Positions 1-11,548 of a stretch of 64,000 nt of DNA are shown here, piece by piece. The first letter of the stretch is position 1. Every line of letters begins with the position of its first letter. The stretch comes from Heterodera schachtii. Lineage: Eukaryota > Nematoda > Chromadorea > Rhabditida > Heteroderidae. The notes under the pieces are model-generated. The model saw only the letters and a list, made by a program, of their open reading frames with translations, was not told the DNA's origin and searched no databases. Made by a program: the position numbers and the translations under genes. Location: NCBI GenBank assembly GCA_023374025.1, contig SIJG01000009.1, forward strand, positions 1,243,558 through 1,307,557, read 5' to 3'.

Positions 1-61
1 ATAAATTGAAAATTTAATTTGCTGAAACTCCAAATCTTCTATATTTCACTTTATTTTTCAG

Positions 62-1244
62 ATTGGAATTTTGAAGCTGCCATCGAATTTGGCACTGTTT
101 CTGCCTCAAAAAGCAATGAATGGCTTATGCGGAGAGGAAATTTGGAATCATTTAGTAAAAACAGTTTCTGGGATAGATGTAGACATTATGAGGTATATTA
201 TGCTTATTTTTTTATTTTTTGCAATAGAGAAACTTAAGGATTTGTTGGACCCAATAAACCGCGTATACGACGAGAAGGAAGACGCAATAACTTTCAAAGC
301 AGAAATCATAGTGAAAACCAAGAAGAAAGAGCCAATCATGTAATTAATTAATGATAATTAATTAATGCCATTATAATTTAATCCATTTTTAGTGAGTTTC
401 AAGCAGAAGACAAATTAATGGTTAATGACCAAGTAGTGAATGTTAACAAATATGTAAGAAATGTGGAAATATTAAAATATAAGATTATTCTTTTTTAGCT
501 TTTGGCCGCTCATTCGGAATTTTTCAAAATTTTCTTTTTTGAATTTAACGAAAAAATACCAAAAATAGAAATTGACAATGATAAAAATGCAGTGGAAAAT
601 TTTGAAAAATTAATTTCCTTAGTGAATTCACCGAGTGCCGAATTAGACGGTAATTTGAAATGAACAAAATGGCTATGGAATTCTCATCGGAAATTGAATG
701 AAATGATATTTTTACGCTTTTAAATTTGCACAATAAATTATTAAATCCGATTAAAATTTAAACTAATTTAATTATTTTAAATTAAAATTCAGATGATTGT
801 GTCGAAAATGTTCTTCTATTGGCTGATCGTTTTCAATTGGATTCTGTTGTGAATCGTTGTGCCAATTTTTTTGTCAATAAAAGCAAAAAGCCATTCATTA
901 ACAAAATTCTGCAGGCACACCAATACAACATTATTGGCGTAAAGGTCAAAAATATAAATAGAATTAAATAATTTCCAATAATTCAGGAGAAATTGATAAA
1001 CGATATGGTTTATACTATTCCTGTTGAAGAATATCTTTACAATGTTAATTATCTAATTGAAAAATTCAAAATTGATAAAAAAGCATTGAAGGAAAATAAA
1101 CTTAAGAAAATTTATGAGTATGAGACGACTAAACCTGGTTCTGTCAAACTCAGAGATTTCTATCAAAACATAATTATTCTGTTCGAGCATTCTAAGTTTG
1201 ACGCTGAATTTGTGGGTGAACTGAAAAATCAGCTCAGTATATGA
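62..1244 (+). CDS. MATH-BTB (bath-family) protein, 5' partial
   Basis: Likely exons 62-192, 230-339, 393-453, 499-649, 793-944 and 987-1244, all with GT-AG borders and consistent phases; the start lies left of the window. Exons 1-2 give the second half of a MATH domain (AAIEFGTVSASKSNE, then LKDLLDPINRVYDEKEDAI). Exons 3-5 give a BTB/POZ domain (DKLMVNDQVVNVNKY, LLAAHSEFFKIFFFEFNEK, ENVLLLADRFQLDSVVNRC). Exon 6 is the helical tail after BTB (MVYTIPVEEYLYNVNYLIEK). The frame change inside the MATH domain is explained by a 37-nt intron (193-229). MATH-BTB proteins are normally substrate adaptors for cullin-3 ubiquitin ligases, and nematodes have expanded the family; that role is family knowledge. 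The reading frame is intact, unlike the related copies near 32-34.6 kb. Confidence 0.85.
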
Positions 1245-2307
1245 TGGGACTAGCAATGATCGATCGGAAGAAATTGATAACAGACAATTAACCACGTACA
1301 TTAACTACCCTTCTAACTCACTATAACGATATTTTTGAAACAGAAATTTTTAAAGTTTTTATTGATAACTTTTTTACAGGCTATAAAATTTTTTGCTTTT
1401 TAAAAGCTGATAGAGCAAGTGAAGGAATGATGATATCAAGATTGTTAGATTTGACTGCGAAGAAAAAAGTTAGAGCCCAAAAACTGCGAAAACAACGGCG
1501 CAAAAACGACCTGATCCGCATATTTTTATGTTGAATATTCACTAATTAGACGTTCTTTTTGGCCTTTTATATATCCAATTAGCCTCTTGTGGTCCCGCGT
1601 CGCCCTATTTTCAAATTATAAATGGGGAAAAATTTAACAATATTTTAAGTTATGTTTAAAATATTTTGAATTTATTTGTTAAGTAAAAAATTTGTTATTA
1701 TAAAAGACTAATTAGAGCAAACAGAATCCTAAAAAAATGTATTATATGTATTTACATAAAATTGCACTCAAGAAATATAAATTCGAATGCATTTCATATA
1801 GAAATATGAGAAAACACTTTGAAAATGCTAAATTTTTATGTGCCTTCAAAAATTAAATTTTGAAATTTTATTCAAAAAAATTTATAATTATTACTTGCAT
1901 TTCGATATAAGGAAAATCGGTAAAATTGTTAAGAAAATCAAAATACATTTCGATATAAGGAAATCGGTAAAATTGTTAAGAAATCAAAATATCTTAAAAC
2001 CAATTTTATTAATTTTTATTTTTAGATATAATATTTTATGACAATAATCATTTTATTATTTTTATTTCTTATGACTTTTCTATTTTGATTTATTACCTTC
2101 TTTAACAAAGATTATTTCTATCCTAAATTTTTATTAAACCATAATAATAAATTCATAGGCAGATGGCAATAAAAAATTTACGGCAAAAACAATTTTGAAA
2201 TATTAAATTATTTGTTTGGGTTGGGAATAATTTAAAAGTTATGATATCATCAAAACTAAAATAAAAAGGAAAATGAATTTGTTCTTTGCCATTTTATATT
2301 TTAAAAA
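1245..2307. other. AT-rich intergenic region
   Basis: No supportable gene. A short direct repeat around 1898-1985 (core CATTTCGATATAAGGAAA, twice, followed by CGGTAAAATTGTTAAGAAA) gives a low-complexity ORF that I do not accept. Confidence 0.5.
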
Positions 2308-4919
2308 ATGAATTTCCTTAATCTGCTTATTGTTTTTTCTCTAATTGAAGTATCATTTAAATAATTTTTTTTTTAATTTATTTAAATTTATATTTTTAAG
2401 TTTTCATTCGAAAAGCCCGTCAGCGGCCCAAAGCAAAAGCTATCAGAGAAGGAATTAAAGGAACTCATTCGTAAATGGTTAGCGTCACAACCAGACAAAA
2501 GCCAAAAAAAAGGTGTGGCAAATTTCAGAATTTGCTATTATTTTTAAATATTTAAAATTTGTTTCTGAAATAATAATAAAAAATTAATCCATTTAAGAAA
2601 AAATAAATAAAAATAATTCAGCTTAGGCTTAAAAAATCCAAAAAAAAAAAATTAAAATTTTTAGGTAATGATGTTAAGCAAGACGATCGTTATTTGACGG
2701 TTCTGCTTGGACTTGCAACACTTGGATTTGAGGTCGCTGACCATTGGCAGGAAATTAAAAACTTTTTCGGTAAAGGTAATTTCAAAGGTTAATTAATTAA
2801 TATTATTATTACTATTAATTTTACTAAATTAATTTTGGCATAGGTTCAAATATCAATTAATTAATATATGAATTATACCATTAATTTTACGAATAATTTT
2901 GGCTTGGGTTCAAACACCTTATTTGTAAAACTCCATATTTTGTAAAAAGCCTAGACCTGGACCTGGATTTCATGTTGGATCTGGACCCGGATTTCCAGGA
3001 CAAAATCCAGGTCGAGAAAAAAATCCAGGCTCCCTCCTCGAGACATGGATCCAGGCCTGGACCTGCATTTTTTTTTGAAATTACTTTTAAAAAATAAATA
3101 TTAAAAAATCAATTCATTGCTTAAATATCTAATTATCTAATTTACAATAATTAAATATCCATTTAAATCTGTTTATACAATTATGATATTTACATTTTCA
3201 ATTTATGAAATTTAGAACATAATTTTAATCGTCCAAAAAAAAAGATCACTTCAAGAACATAAATTTAATGTAAAAAAATGAAATATTTGAACGTTTTTTT
3301 AAACTGAAGAGGTTATTTATTGATGCCTAAAGTGAACATAAGCCAAAATTTAACACTTTAAATGATTTTTTAACTAATTTTTGGGTTCAAATAATGTGAG
3401 AATTTGAATTTTACCAAACCGGAAACCGGTTCAGGGCGCTGGCTTTTTTAAAATTTGTTTTATGCTAGATTAATATTAATATAATCAATAGCATAAAAAA
3501 CTGGTAGTCTTTTATCCTAGCTAAGAATTAGATCAATTAATATAAATCGACCTTTTTTGCTTTTCAAAACATTTTTTTATGGCGCGTTTTTTCAAAAAAA
3601 AAAAAATTAGTAAGAGGCGAGGTCGGGCTGTGCAGATAGGCGCCGCCGTGCTAAATTTTGTAATTTTAATGCGATTTATAACGATTTTGTTCAAGAAATG
3701 GCAAAATTTCGAGGTTTTAAGCCTTAAAGAGAATTAAAATTTTTAGGGCGCCGCCGGGAAATTTTTTTAGATTTAATACCCATTTTAAATACATTTCGCC
3801 ATAAAAAGCGGAAAAAAATATCCAGGAAATCCAGGTTTTTCATGTCTGGTCCTGGTTGGACTTGGATTTCCTGAATAAAAAGCAAGGAAAATTCAGGTCC
3901 AGGAAAAATCCAGGTTGCCAAAAAATGACCTGGACCTGGATCCAGGAAAAACCCATGCCTGGATCCAGGCCCAGGTCGAGTAGCCAAGTGAGGCAGCCAT
4001 TTCCCTCATTTTAAATTCAGGAAAACCAAAAAATCAACCACAACCGCAACAACCGCCGCAGCAAAGTATGTTTTTCGAACAAAACTTCAATTTTCCTAAT
4101 GTTTGGGTTTCAACAAATAAATGTTATTGGGCCCGTGGCCAACGGTTGATGAGTCAATTTAAGTTTTTATCACAGATTTTCGTTAAAAGATTTTTCAACT
4201 TTTTTTATTGCCATATTTTCTTTGAATAAATGGAAATGAACCCAAAATTTTACTCAAAAACGACTTACAGTCATTGAACATTTAAAAATCAAAAAAAATT
4301 GCAGGAAATCCATGGCATAAGCAGCTGAATGGGCAAGGACAACGGTCGTCGATCATTTTGCTTAATGATGTTGACGAGGGACAAGATCAAGAGGATGCCG
4401 AATTCTTAAACGAGGTAATTTATTGGGATGAAAAACAAAATGATACGTTCACCCCCAAATTTGAGTTTTTAGAATTTCATAAAAAATTGGTGAATATTGA
4501 CGACCAAAAGGGAAAAATCTTCTTTTATCAATTAACTCATATTATTTGCGCATTTTTCATTGCTTTGCACAATTTCAAACAATTTCGTCAATTAGAAATT
4601 CTAAAAACTCAAATTTGGGGGTGAACGTATCATTTTGTGTCACACTGTAGTAAGAAAAACTAGTGTTCGTCATGGTAAAAATTTACCGCAGTAACGGTAA
4701 ATATCAGTCGATTTTCGAAAACCTGTAACGGTAATTGTTTCCGTTTTTACCGTAGCTATTACCGGTAAATCACATTGCCGAACACTTATGAAAAAATGAT
4801 TTAGATAATGCTTTTTTTTACTTTAGGATGCCGATTCGCGTTTTTTGGGAGAATATTTCATCGACCCATTGAAATTGCCTCGTGACATTGCCAATTCATT
4901 GAATGAACTGATTGGCTAA
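2308..4919 (+). CDS. Putative secreted protein with Gln/Pro-rich module
   Basis: Six exons fit together: 2308-2349, 2401-2512, 2665-2769, 4021-4065, 4305-4414 and 4827-4919. Exon 1 encodes a signal-peptide-like start (MNFLNLLIVFSLIE), continuing as FSFEKPVSGPKQKLSEKELK in exon 2. Exon 3 is a mixed helical segment (RYLTVLLGLATLGFEVADHW). Exon 4 is a 45-nt Gln/Pro module (PQPQQPPQQ). Exons 5-6 are acidic, ending in IANSLNELIG. Introns 2-4 are phase 1. No known domain is recognised and about 170 residues are predicted. Exon 4 has the same length, phase and style as a 45-nt exon of the next gene (9983-10027), so the two genes probably share an origin. A secreted effector or gland product is an inference from the signal peptide and orphan status. 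Confidence 0.6.
2949..3985. mobile_element. Probable non-autonomous element in an intron, ends rich in CCTGGA words
   Basis: The 1.25-kb third intron of the gene at 2308-4919 holds two blocks of repeated CCTGGA/TCCAGG words (about 2949-3070 and 3825-3985). The outer ends read as approximate inverted repeats (CTAGACCTGGACCTGGAT against the complement of the right end, CTCGACCTGGGCCTGGAT). Between them lies AT-rich sequence and a dispersed GGCGCCGCC-containing repeat (3640-3760). No transposase is visible and I could not define a target-site duplication. Confidence 0.4.
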
Positions 4920-6736
4920 TTGATCCTTAATTGATAATTGAGGATGCTGAAGTGATAATGATCAATGTTATTGAGTTTATAACCATGATTTATTAAAAAA
5001 AATATCGCCAACTAATAAATTAATTCAATTTGAATTCTTTCGAAATAATTAATTTCATTTAAATTTCTATTAAATATATAAAATTAAATGTTAAAACCAT
5101 TTGCACTGTTTTTGACATAAAATTGCAAAATAAAGGATAATTATGCATTTAAATGTACTAAATTCTTTTAAATAGATGTGTACAATTTGAAAAAAAAACT
5201 TTTTTTTTTTAAATTTTAAGAATAAGACCTATTAATACCATTTTATTAATTTTTTTAATTTCGGTTTTTTAGTTTTAAATTTTATTTTCTCTTTTTTTTT
5301 ATTAGGCTCGACTGTTTTGTATATTTATTTTGGAAGTAATTTTACTGTCATAAAATTAATAATATGTGTCTTTGGAGGGGCCAGTTCTTAGAAACTTAAA
5401 AGTCCCTTTTCAAAGATTTTTCTTATTTTCAGGCTTCCCCTAAACTTTTTTAATTTTTTGTGCATAATGATTTATATCGAAATGCTTTTTTTATCCGTTT
5501 CAAATTATAGAGTCAAATGAGGTTTTTGATCTGTTTCAAATTGTAAATGCCTTTTAAAGCTATTTCACACATTTAAATGAGTTTTCATAATTTTTAAAGC
5601 CCAATCTAATAATATAAGTTATGAACTTGGCACAACTTAACGGGTTGCTGAAAGACCCCACAGCCATCACACATTTAAACGTGTTTTCATTATTTTTCAG
5701 AAATCTAAATTTCGGTAAATTTAATTTTTATTTTTTTGAATTTGGGCTTTATGCATTGTCGGTAAAGATGGGATGTCATATGAATGAATTAAGGCCTCAG
5801 CTCACATGTTTGTCATTCGAAATCCTTTCTTTGGAGATTGTCAAAACATGCGAATGTTGGGTGCTATGTCGAAGGACCAAAAAGTGCAAAATTTGATAAA
5901 AATTTTTGAATAAATCAACTCATAACTTTTCTCAAACACAATCAAATTACACAATCTTGGTATCATACGGTAGCCCTTGAATTGCATTAATATCTTGCTA
6001 AGTTTCCAAAAATTTTATTAAGTTTTTCAAAAGTTATGACAATTTTTCCTGTTTTTTGGCTAGAACTTTTGAAAAACTTCAATTTGGTTGCGTCTGAGAA
6101 AAGTTATGAATTGATACTCGTCAAATTTGCACTTTTTGTCCTTTGACTCACCAGGAATGTTGACTTAGGCTTAGCTTAGTGATATATCTGAGTTATGACC
6201 CCAACTGAAATAGGTCCTCAGCGAGCCTAAAACTACCGTAAGATGTTTTAGGGAAAAAACAAGTTGAATTTTTACCAGAATCATAAAATGAAGAAAATTG
6301 TGCCATTTTCTTTCAATTAAAAGTATTTACTTTTTTCTTCATATTTCTTAAATGTTATTTTGTTGAAATAAAAAATAATTAATGATGTAAAAAAATATTT
6401 TTATTAAAGTAAAATTTATAGATAAATATAATTTTAAATTTAGAATGTAATTTTATTTCTTAAATTATTTTATGCATAAATTATTTAAAATCATAGCATT
6501 AATGTAATAAAAATTTATAAAACTAATGTGCCACAGCAATAAAATTTTAAAATAAAAACTTTTAAAAAACCAAAGTGCTTCATCGATAAAATTTCAATAT
6601 AAAAATTTTTATTTGCGCTTTTATTGGTTTATTTATTTTCTTTTTTATTCATACTCCAAAAATCAAATGCTATAAATAGAGTCAGCTCAATTTCTATGCT
6701 TACAAAATTATTTATTTTAAAGTTCTAAGGCACTCA
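4920..6736. other. AT-rich intergenic repeats
   Basis: No gene supported. Around 5610-6200 lies a degenerate inverted-repeat region with AAGTTATGAA-type words at 5616 and 6100 and CATAACTTTTCTCA at 5924. Related words occur in the long hairpin at 30.2-30.7 kb. An ORF at 5621-5896 has no recognisable similarity. Confidence 0.4.
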
Positions 6737-9700
6737 ATGGAGATGCCTTCCTTAAAGTTGATCATGGTCGCCTGGGCCATTTTGCTCATTCCGGTAATAA
6801 ACCTCAAATCAGTGCTGATCTAACAAATATTTTTTTTTTCAATTTAGTCGGTAGTTTTGGCACGGCGCTTTGATTTTGTTGATGGTAATTGGCAGGCAAT
6901 TTTGCTTTGGAAAATTTTAATTTAAAGATCTTAATGAAGAACTTCGTTTGACAGATAAAGTGGACCAATATGATGGCGGCATGCAAGGATCAAAGGGCAT
7001 GGAAAAATTTTATGATCCATCATTATCACTTCGTTGGTACCCTCCTGATCCACATCCGCCAGGACCAAACCATCAGGTGCCGCCAAACCAAGGCCAATTC
7101 GTGCCGCCGGATCCACACCATCCGGTACACCCACAGCATCCGCAACATCCTGTGCCGCCAGATCCGCATCATCCAGTGGCTCCGAATCCTCATCATCCGT
7201 TGCCACAAAATCCGCATCACCCCGTGCCGCATAACCAGGACCAGGTTGTGCCACAAAATCCGCATCAGCCCATGGCACCAAATCCGCATCACCCGGTGCC
7301 GCACAACCAGGACCAGATTGTGCCACAAAATCCGGATCAGCCTATGGCACCAAATCCGCATTACCCGGTGCCGCATCAGCCCATAGCACCAAATCCGCAT
7401 AACCCGGTGCCGCACAACCAGTACCAGGTTGTGCCACAAAATCCGCATCAGCCCATGGCACCAAATCCGCATCACCCGGTGCTGCACAACCAGGACCAGG
7501 TTGTGCCACAAAATCCGCACCTTCCCATGCCGCCACATCATAATCAATGTAGTTTAAATATTAAATCATGTATATTAATTAATTGATTGAATTTGTTAAT
7601 TAGTCAAATCTCGAGGTCAAGATCAGTTTTGGTCTTATTCAGAAAATAAATTACGAATAAAAAAATAAATGAATCGTCCAATCAAAAAATTAGAAACCCT
7701 AACATTCATTATCAAATATGTTTGTCAGATCACAATCGTAATCAGCAACTATTGACCGAAGTCGATGAAAATGGCGACGACGTTGATGAACAAGCGCGCG
7801 GATTTAGGCCTAATTCGCCTAAAGGTCTGCGTCCCATGCGCGGATGGGGCAAGCAAAGACCACGGCCAACATGGCCAAATCGTCCTAGACCACCGCCAAC
7901 TCGTCCGAGACCACCGCCAACTCGTCCGAGACCACCGCCAACTCGTCCGGGACCGCTGCCAACTATGCCACATCCGCCGGCACCGTCTTTAACGCCTACG
8001 CCGCAAACCCCGGGTCAACCACAGCCAGTGCCACTGCCGACTTTGCCATACAACAATGATTATCCGGGTGCCGCAGCTAATCCGAGTCAGGAAGATTAAA
8101 CATTTAATTTGTTTTTGATTTTAAATTTTTAAATTGGAGTATTTTAAGTGTTTTAATGGACCCGTAATTCTTTTTAGCAGCACCAAGTGTGAACAAGGCT
8201 GATTTAGTTGGCGCGGTTGCATCAAATTTGCCATCATTAGTATGTGCGGTGAAGCCAGAAAATTGTTATCGAGGAAGTTGGATTTTTTTTGTGAAATTTA
8301 AATTTATTTGAAATTTTAATCACCAACAGTGGGCGGCCAACAACCATATTGTACGTGTTTAAATGGACTTTATTGAAATTTGTTCTTTTTTAAAGACTCA
8401 GGGCAACTACCACCACCTTATCGTATGTTTTGAATGAATTCATAATATTTTTGGGTTTTAAGAAGACCCAATGCAACAACCGTATCAAAGTATTAATTAA
8501 AATAATCGGTTTTTATTTTTTAAAATTATTTTCGGTCGAAATATAAATTTATATAAATTATTCCTTAAAAAGACAATGGGCAGCCTCCAGTGCAACAACC
8601 GCAACAAACGGTCCCAAGTAATATTTAAAATAATAATGCGTTAATAATATATCAATTTTTGTTTTAATATTTTTATTATTAATTTTATTAGCTGACCCGC
8701 CGCCAAATCCCCAGCAAACCAATCCGCCTCCAGCAACGGGTATTAAATTAATTATCAACAAAAAAAAACAATATTTTTATTGGTAAATATTGTTCATAAT
8801 GGGACCAAACTCGAACTCATTCAAAAGGATCAGAATCGATCGCTAAAAAACAAAATACAAATTAGGGATTTCTTGCCATTTTCATGAGAAAAATCGGTGA
8901 CTTAATTGTCCCATTTCAATAGGGATACTGTTGAAATTGAACATTTCAGTACTAATTATTTTGGCAACAGCGCCTCTAATTTACACTATTCTTTTTAGGG
9001 CATTTAGGAATAAATTCTGACCATTTTGAAACGGGTTTGACGTTTGCTTCATTTTTATTGAAATAAAATAATTTTGAATAATTATCAGATGGCCAATAAC
9101 CAAAAAATATCATTGCGCTCATTTTTAAAATGCTTATTAGATAATCAGACGACATCAACAAGTCAACCCTCTCAAGAAAATAGTAAAAATTAAAAAATAA
9201 TAATTTTAGTATTATTTTTGAATTAATTTAGCTGACCAGCAGTCAGCCAATCCTTCTCCTAATCAACGAGGCGGGAAATAAAATAAAAATTTTTTCAGAT
9301 AATTTATAAATTTAAAGGAAATGTACAATTTCCACAACAGCCAGGTCAGTCCCGTGGGAAAATAAAATTTTTTCGGATAATTTATAAATTTAAAGGAAAT
9401 GTACAATTACCGCAACAGCCAGGTCAGTCCCGTGGGAAAATAAAAATTTTTTCGGATAATTTAATAAATTTTAAGGAAATGTACAATTTCCCCAACAGCC
9501 AGGTCAGTCCCGTGGGAAAATAAAATTTTTTCGGATAATTTAATAAATTTTAAGGAAATGTACAATTTCCCCAACAGCCAGGTCAGTCCCGTGGGAAAAT
9601 AAAATTTTTTCGGATAATTTAATAAATTTTAAGGAAATGTACAATTTCCCCAACAGCCAGGTCAGTCCCGTGGGAAAATAAAATTTTTTCGGATAATTTA

Positions 9701-10107
9701 ATAAATTTTAAGGAAATGTACAATTTCCCCAACAGCCAGGTCAGTCCCGGGGGAAAATAAAATTTTTTTTCGGATAATTTAATAAATTTTAAGGAAATGT
9801 ACAATTTCCACAACAGCCAGGTCAGTCCCAGCAACAAGACAGCGCTTAATTTGAAAAAAAAAATTGGCTTTAATTTTGAAATTTCATAAATTTAGCTGAC
9901 CAGCAGCCAACCAAACCTTCCCCTGAACAAGGTCTTAATTTTAAATTGTTTAACAAATAAATAATTCTTATGTATTTTAAAGGAAATCGTCAACCTCCTA
10001 AGCAACCAAATTCGCCCCCTCAACAAAGTGGTCAAAATATAAAGATTTATTAAATAAATTGAACTTATTTAGATGTGACTTCTCCTCCTCACCAAGCCGA
10101 TGGTTGA
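6737..10107 (+). CDS. Modular secreted His/Pro/Gln-rich protein with tandem microexons
   Basis: Likely exons: 6737-6793, 6848-6884, 6928-7548, 7729-8067, 8178-~8284 (3' border unsure), 8330-8350, 8402-8422, 8463-8489, 8573-8617, 8692-8739, 9141-9182, 9232-9270, seven 27-nt microexons starting at 9318, 9396, 9476, 9555, 9634, 9713 and 9794, then 9896-9931, 9983-10027 and 10073-10107. Exons 1-2 encode a signal peptide (MEMPSLKLIMVAWAILLIP, SVVLARR). Exon 3 holds His/Pro repeats (PNPHHPVPHNQDQVV). Exon 4 holds RPRPPPT repeats. Later exons encode short modules such as VGGQQPY, QDPMQQPYQ and GNVQFPQQP. After exon 1 nearly every intron is phase 1, so modules can be gained or lost in frame. The intron after 9270 would use a GC donor. 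If the last microexon donor is not used, a stop at 9847-9849 gives a shorter tail. No known domain; possibly a structural or gland-secreted protein. Confidence 0.7.
7080..7540 (+). repeat. Coding repeat of His/Pro/Asn/Gln
   Basis: Imperfect tandem repeats inside exon 3 of the modular gene, in units of about 24 nt grouped into higher units of about 69 nt (for example CCAAATCCGCATCACCCGGT recurring). They translate as HHPVPHNQDQVVPQNPHQPM. The long ORFs in the other frames and on the opposite strand come from this periodicity. Confidence 0.8.
9310..9860 (+). repeat. Seven tandem exon+intron units of 78-81 bp
   Basis: Each unit contains an acceptor (TTTAAAG or TTTTAAG), the exon core GAAATGTACAATTTCC, CAACAGCCAG, a donor GTCAGT and a short AT-rich intron (GGGAAAATAAAATTTTTTCG). 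Unit starts are 9318, 9396, 9476, 9555, 9634, 9713 and 9794. Units 3-6 are almost identical, so amplification is recent. Unit 2 changes Phe to Leu (GNVQLPQQP). Unit 7 lacks the GTGGGA alternative donor. Confidence 0.9.
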
Positions 10108-10359
10108 TGAATTTATTGAAAAAACAAAATTTTTATGATCAATCGGAAGCTTTATGTGTTAAATTGAGTTGAATAAGATAAATTTCAAAATGGCAAAAAT
10201 TAAAATTTGTGATTGATCTTTTATTAGATTGATAGAAGTATTTGAAAATTTTTTACTAAATAAATGGATAGGGATCTAACTTTTGGTTGAATTTTGTTCC
10301 AAATTTAAATGGATATTAACTAAATGAAAAATTAATTTACATTGAAACACTACGATAAA

Positions 10360-10791
10360 CAGAGCTGTCAAAAATATGCAAATGCGTTTTTTTCCCTTGA
10401 TTCTAAGTAGTCTAATTAGTAGGAAAAACATCTTCTTTTTGGTATTTACGTATAAAAGTCGGGACTTTTTTGTTGTTGTTGCATATTTCGGGTTTTTATG
10501 CATATTTCGGGTTTTTATGCATATTTTGGGTTTTTCTGCATATTTCATGCATATTTTGCCATTTTTTGTGCATATTTTCAGATTTGAATACCAATTTTTG
10601 ATTTCAATTGAAAAAACAACCGATAAAATTTATGAGGAATAAATTTTTAATTAATTTGCATCCCTAATTTTCAAGTTTTGTTTTTGTGCATATTTCGATT
10701 TTTGTACATATTTGGTGGATATTTCACGATTATATTTGCATATTTATGCGCATATTTTGGCCATTTTTCGTGCAAATTTTTGACAGCCCTG
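10360..10791. mobile_element. hAT-like MITE
   Basis: Terminal inverted repeats CAGAGCTGTCAAAAATATGC (left) and the complement CAGGGCTGTCAAAAATTTGC (right). Flanks ACGATAAA and TCGATATA match at 6 of 8 positions, a decayed 8-bp duplication. The interior is full of GCATATTT words. No transposase. Same family as the elements at 31.3, 47.0 and 50.8 kb. Confidence 0.6.
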
Positions 10792-11548
10792 TCGATATAT
10801 GATTATAATTAGGACAAGAACGAACATAAATTTTGATTTAACTGCTTCAGATTAATTTATTAAAACAAAAATCTTCAAATTTCGGTTTTGATTCTGTTTC
10901 GGGTTAGGGATTAGAAACAAAATCGTCCAAAATAAATGTCAGATTCGTGGTCAGCGACCCCTAAAACCATGAAGAACCAATTTTAATTGTTTGCGCGGGT
11001 GTAAAATTTTTTAAATGAAATATTTTTAAAATTTAAAGGCCTTGAGCATTTATTACTAAATTTTTGTTTTTAGTTATTGTTTTAAATTGTTGGTACTTTT
11101 TAATTTTGTATTTTTAAATTTTACTGGCCATTAATAAATTTAGAAAAATTATAAATTATTAAAAACATATAATTCTTCATTATTTTAATTTCAAACTCAA
11201 AAATATTTAAATTGAAATTTTTATGTTATTTGTAATTCAAAAGTAAAAAATGACAACATTGGTTTGTCATTAGTCTGAAATATATAAAATAAATTACGAG
11301 GTCCAGCTGATTTTTCTAAGTTCAAAATTTAGTAGGATTATTCTGTCTAAACTTATTTCCCATTCATTCGCTGTGCCAATTGCCAATTGTAAAATCATTT
11401 AATTAATTGTTGGAAAAATAATTACTCTAATTAATTAACTCACTGATCGAATTGTAAAAAAAGTTTCAGGACGAAGCCGATCAGTTTATGAGCTTTTTTA
11501 AAATTGTTTTTTCTCTAAATACGAATTGCCGTTTTCATTATTTTGTAG
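10792..11548. other. AT-rich stretch upstream of ankyrin fragment
   Basis: No recognised coding exon. A segment after an acceptor-like TTTCAG at 11465-11470 (DEADQFM) could be an upstream exon of the ankyrin-repeat gene, but no frame or domain supports it. Confidence 0.3.

Noticed and set aside
6931..7547. Long minus-strand ORFs opposite the His/Pro exon
   Set aside because: Mirror images of the coding repeat; the plus-strand frame has a signal peptide and matching splice sites.
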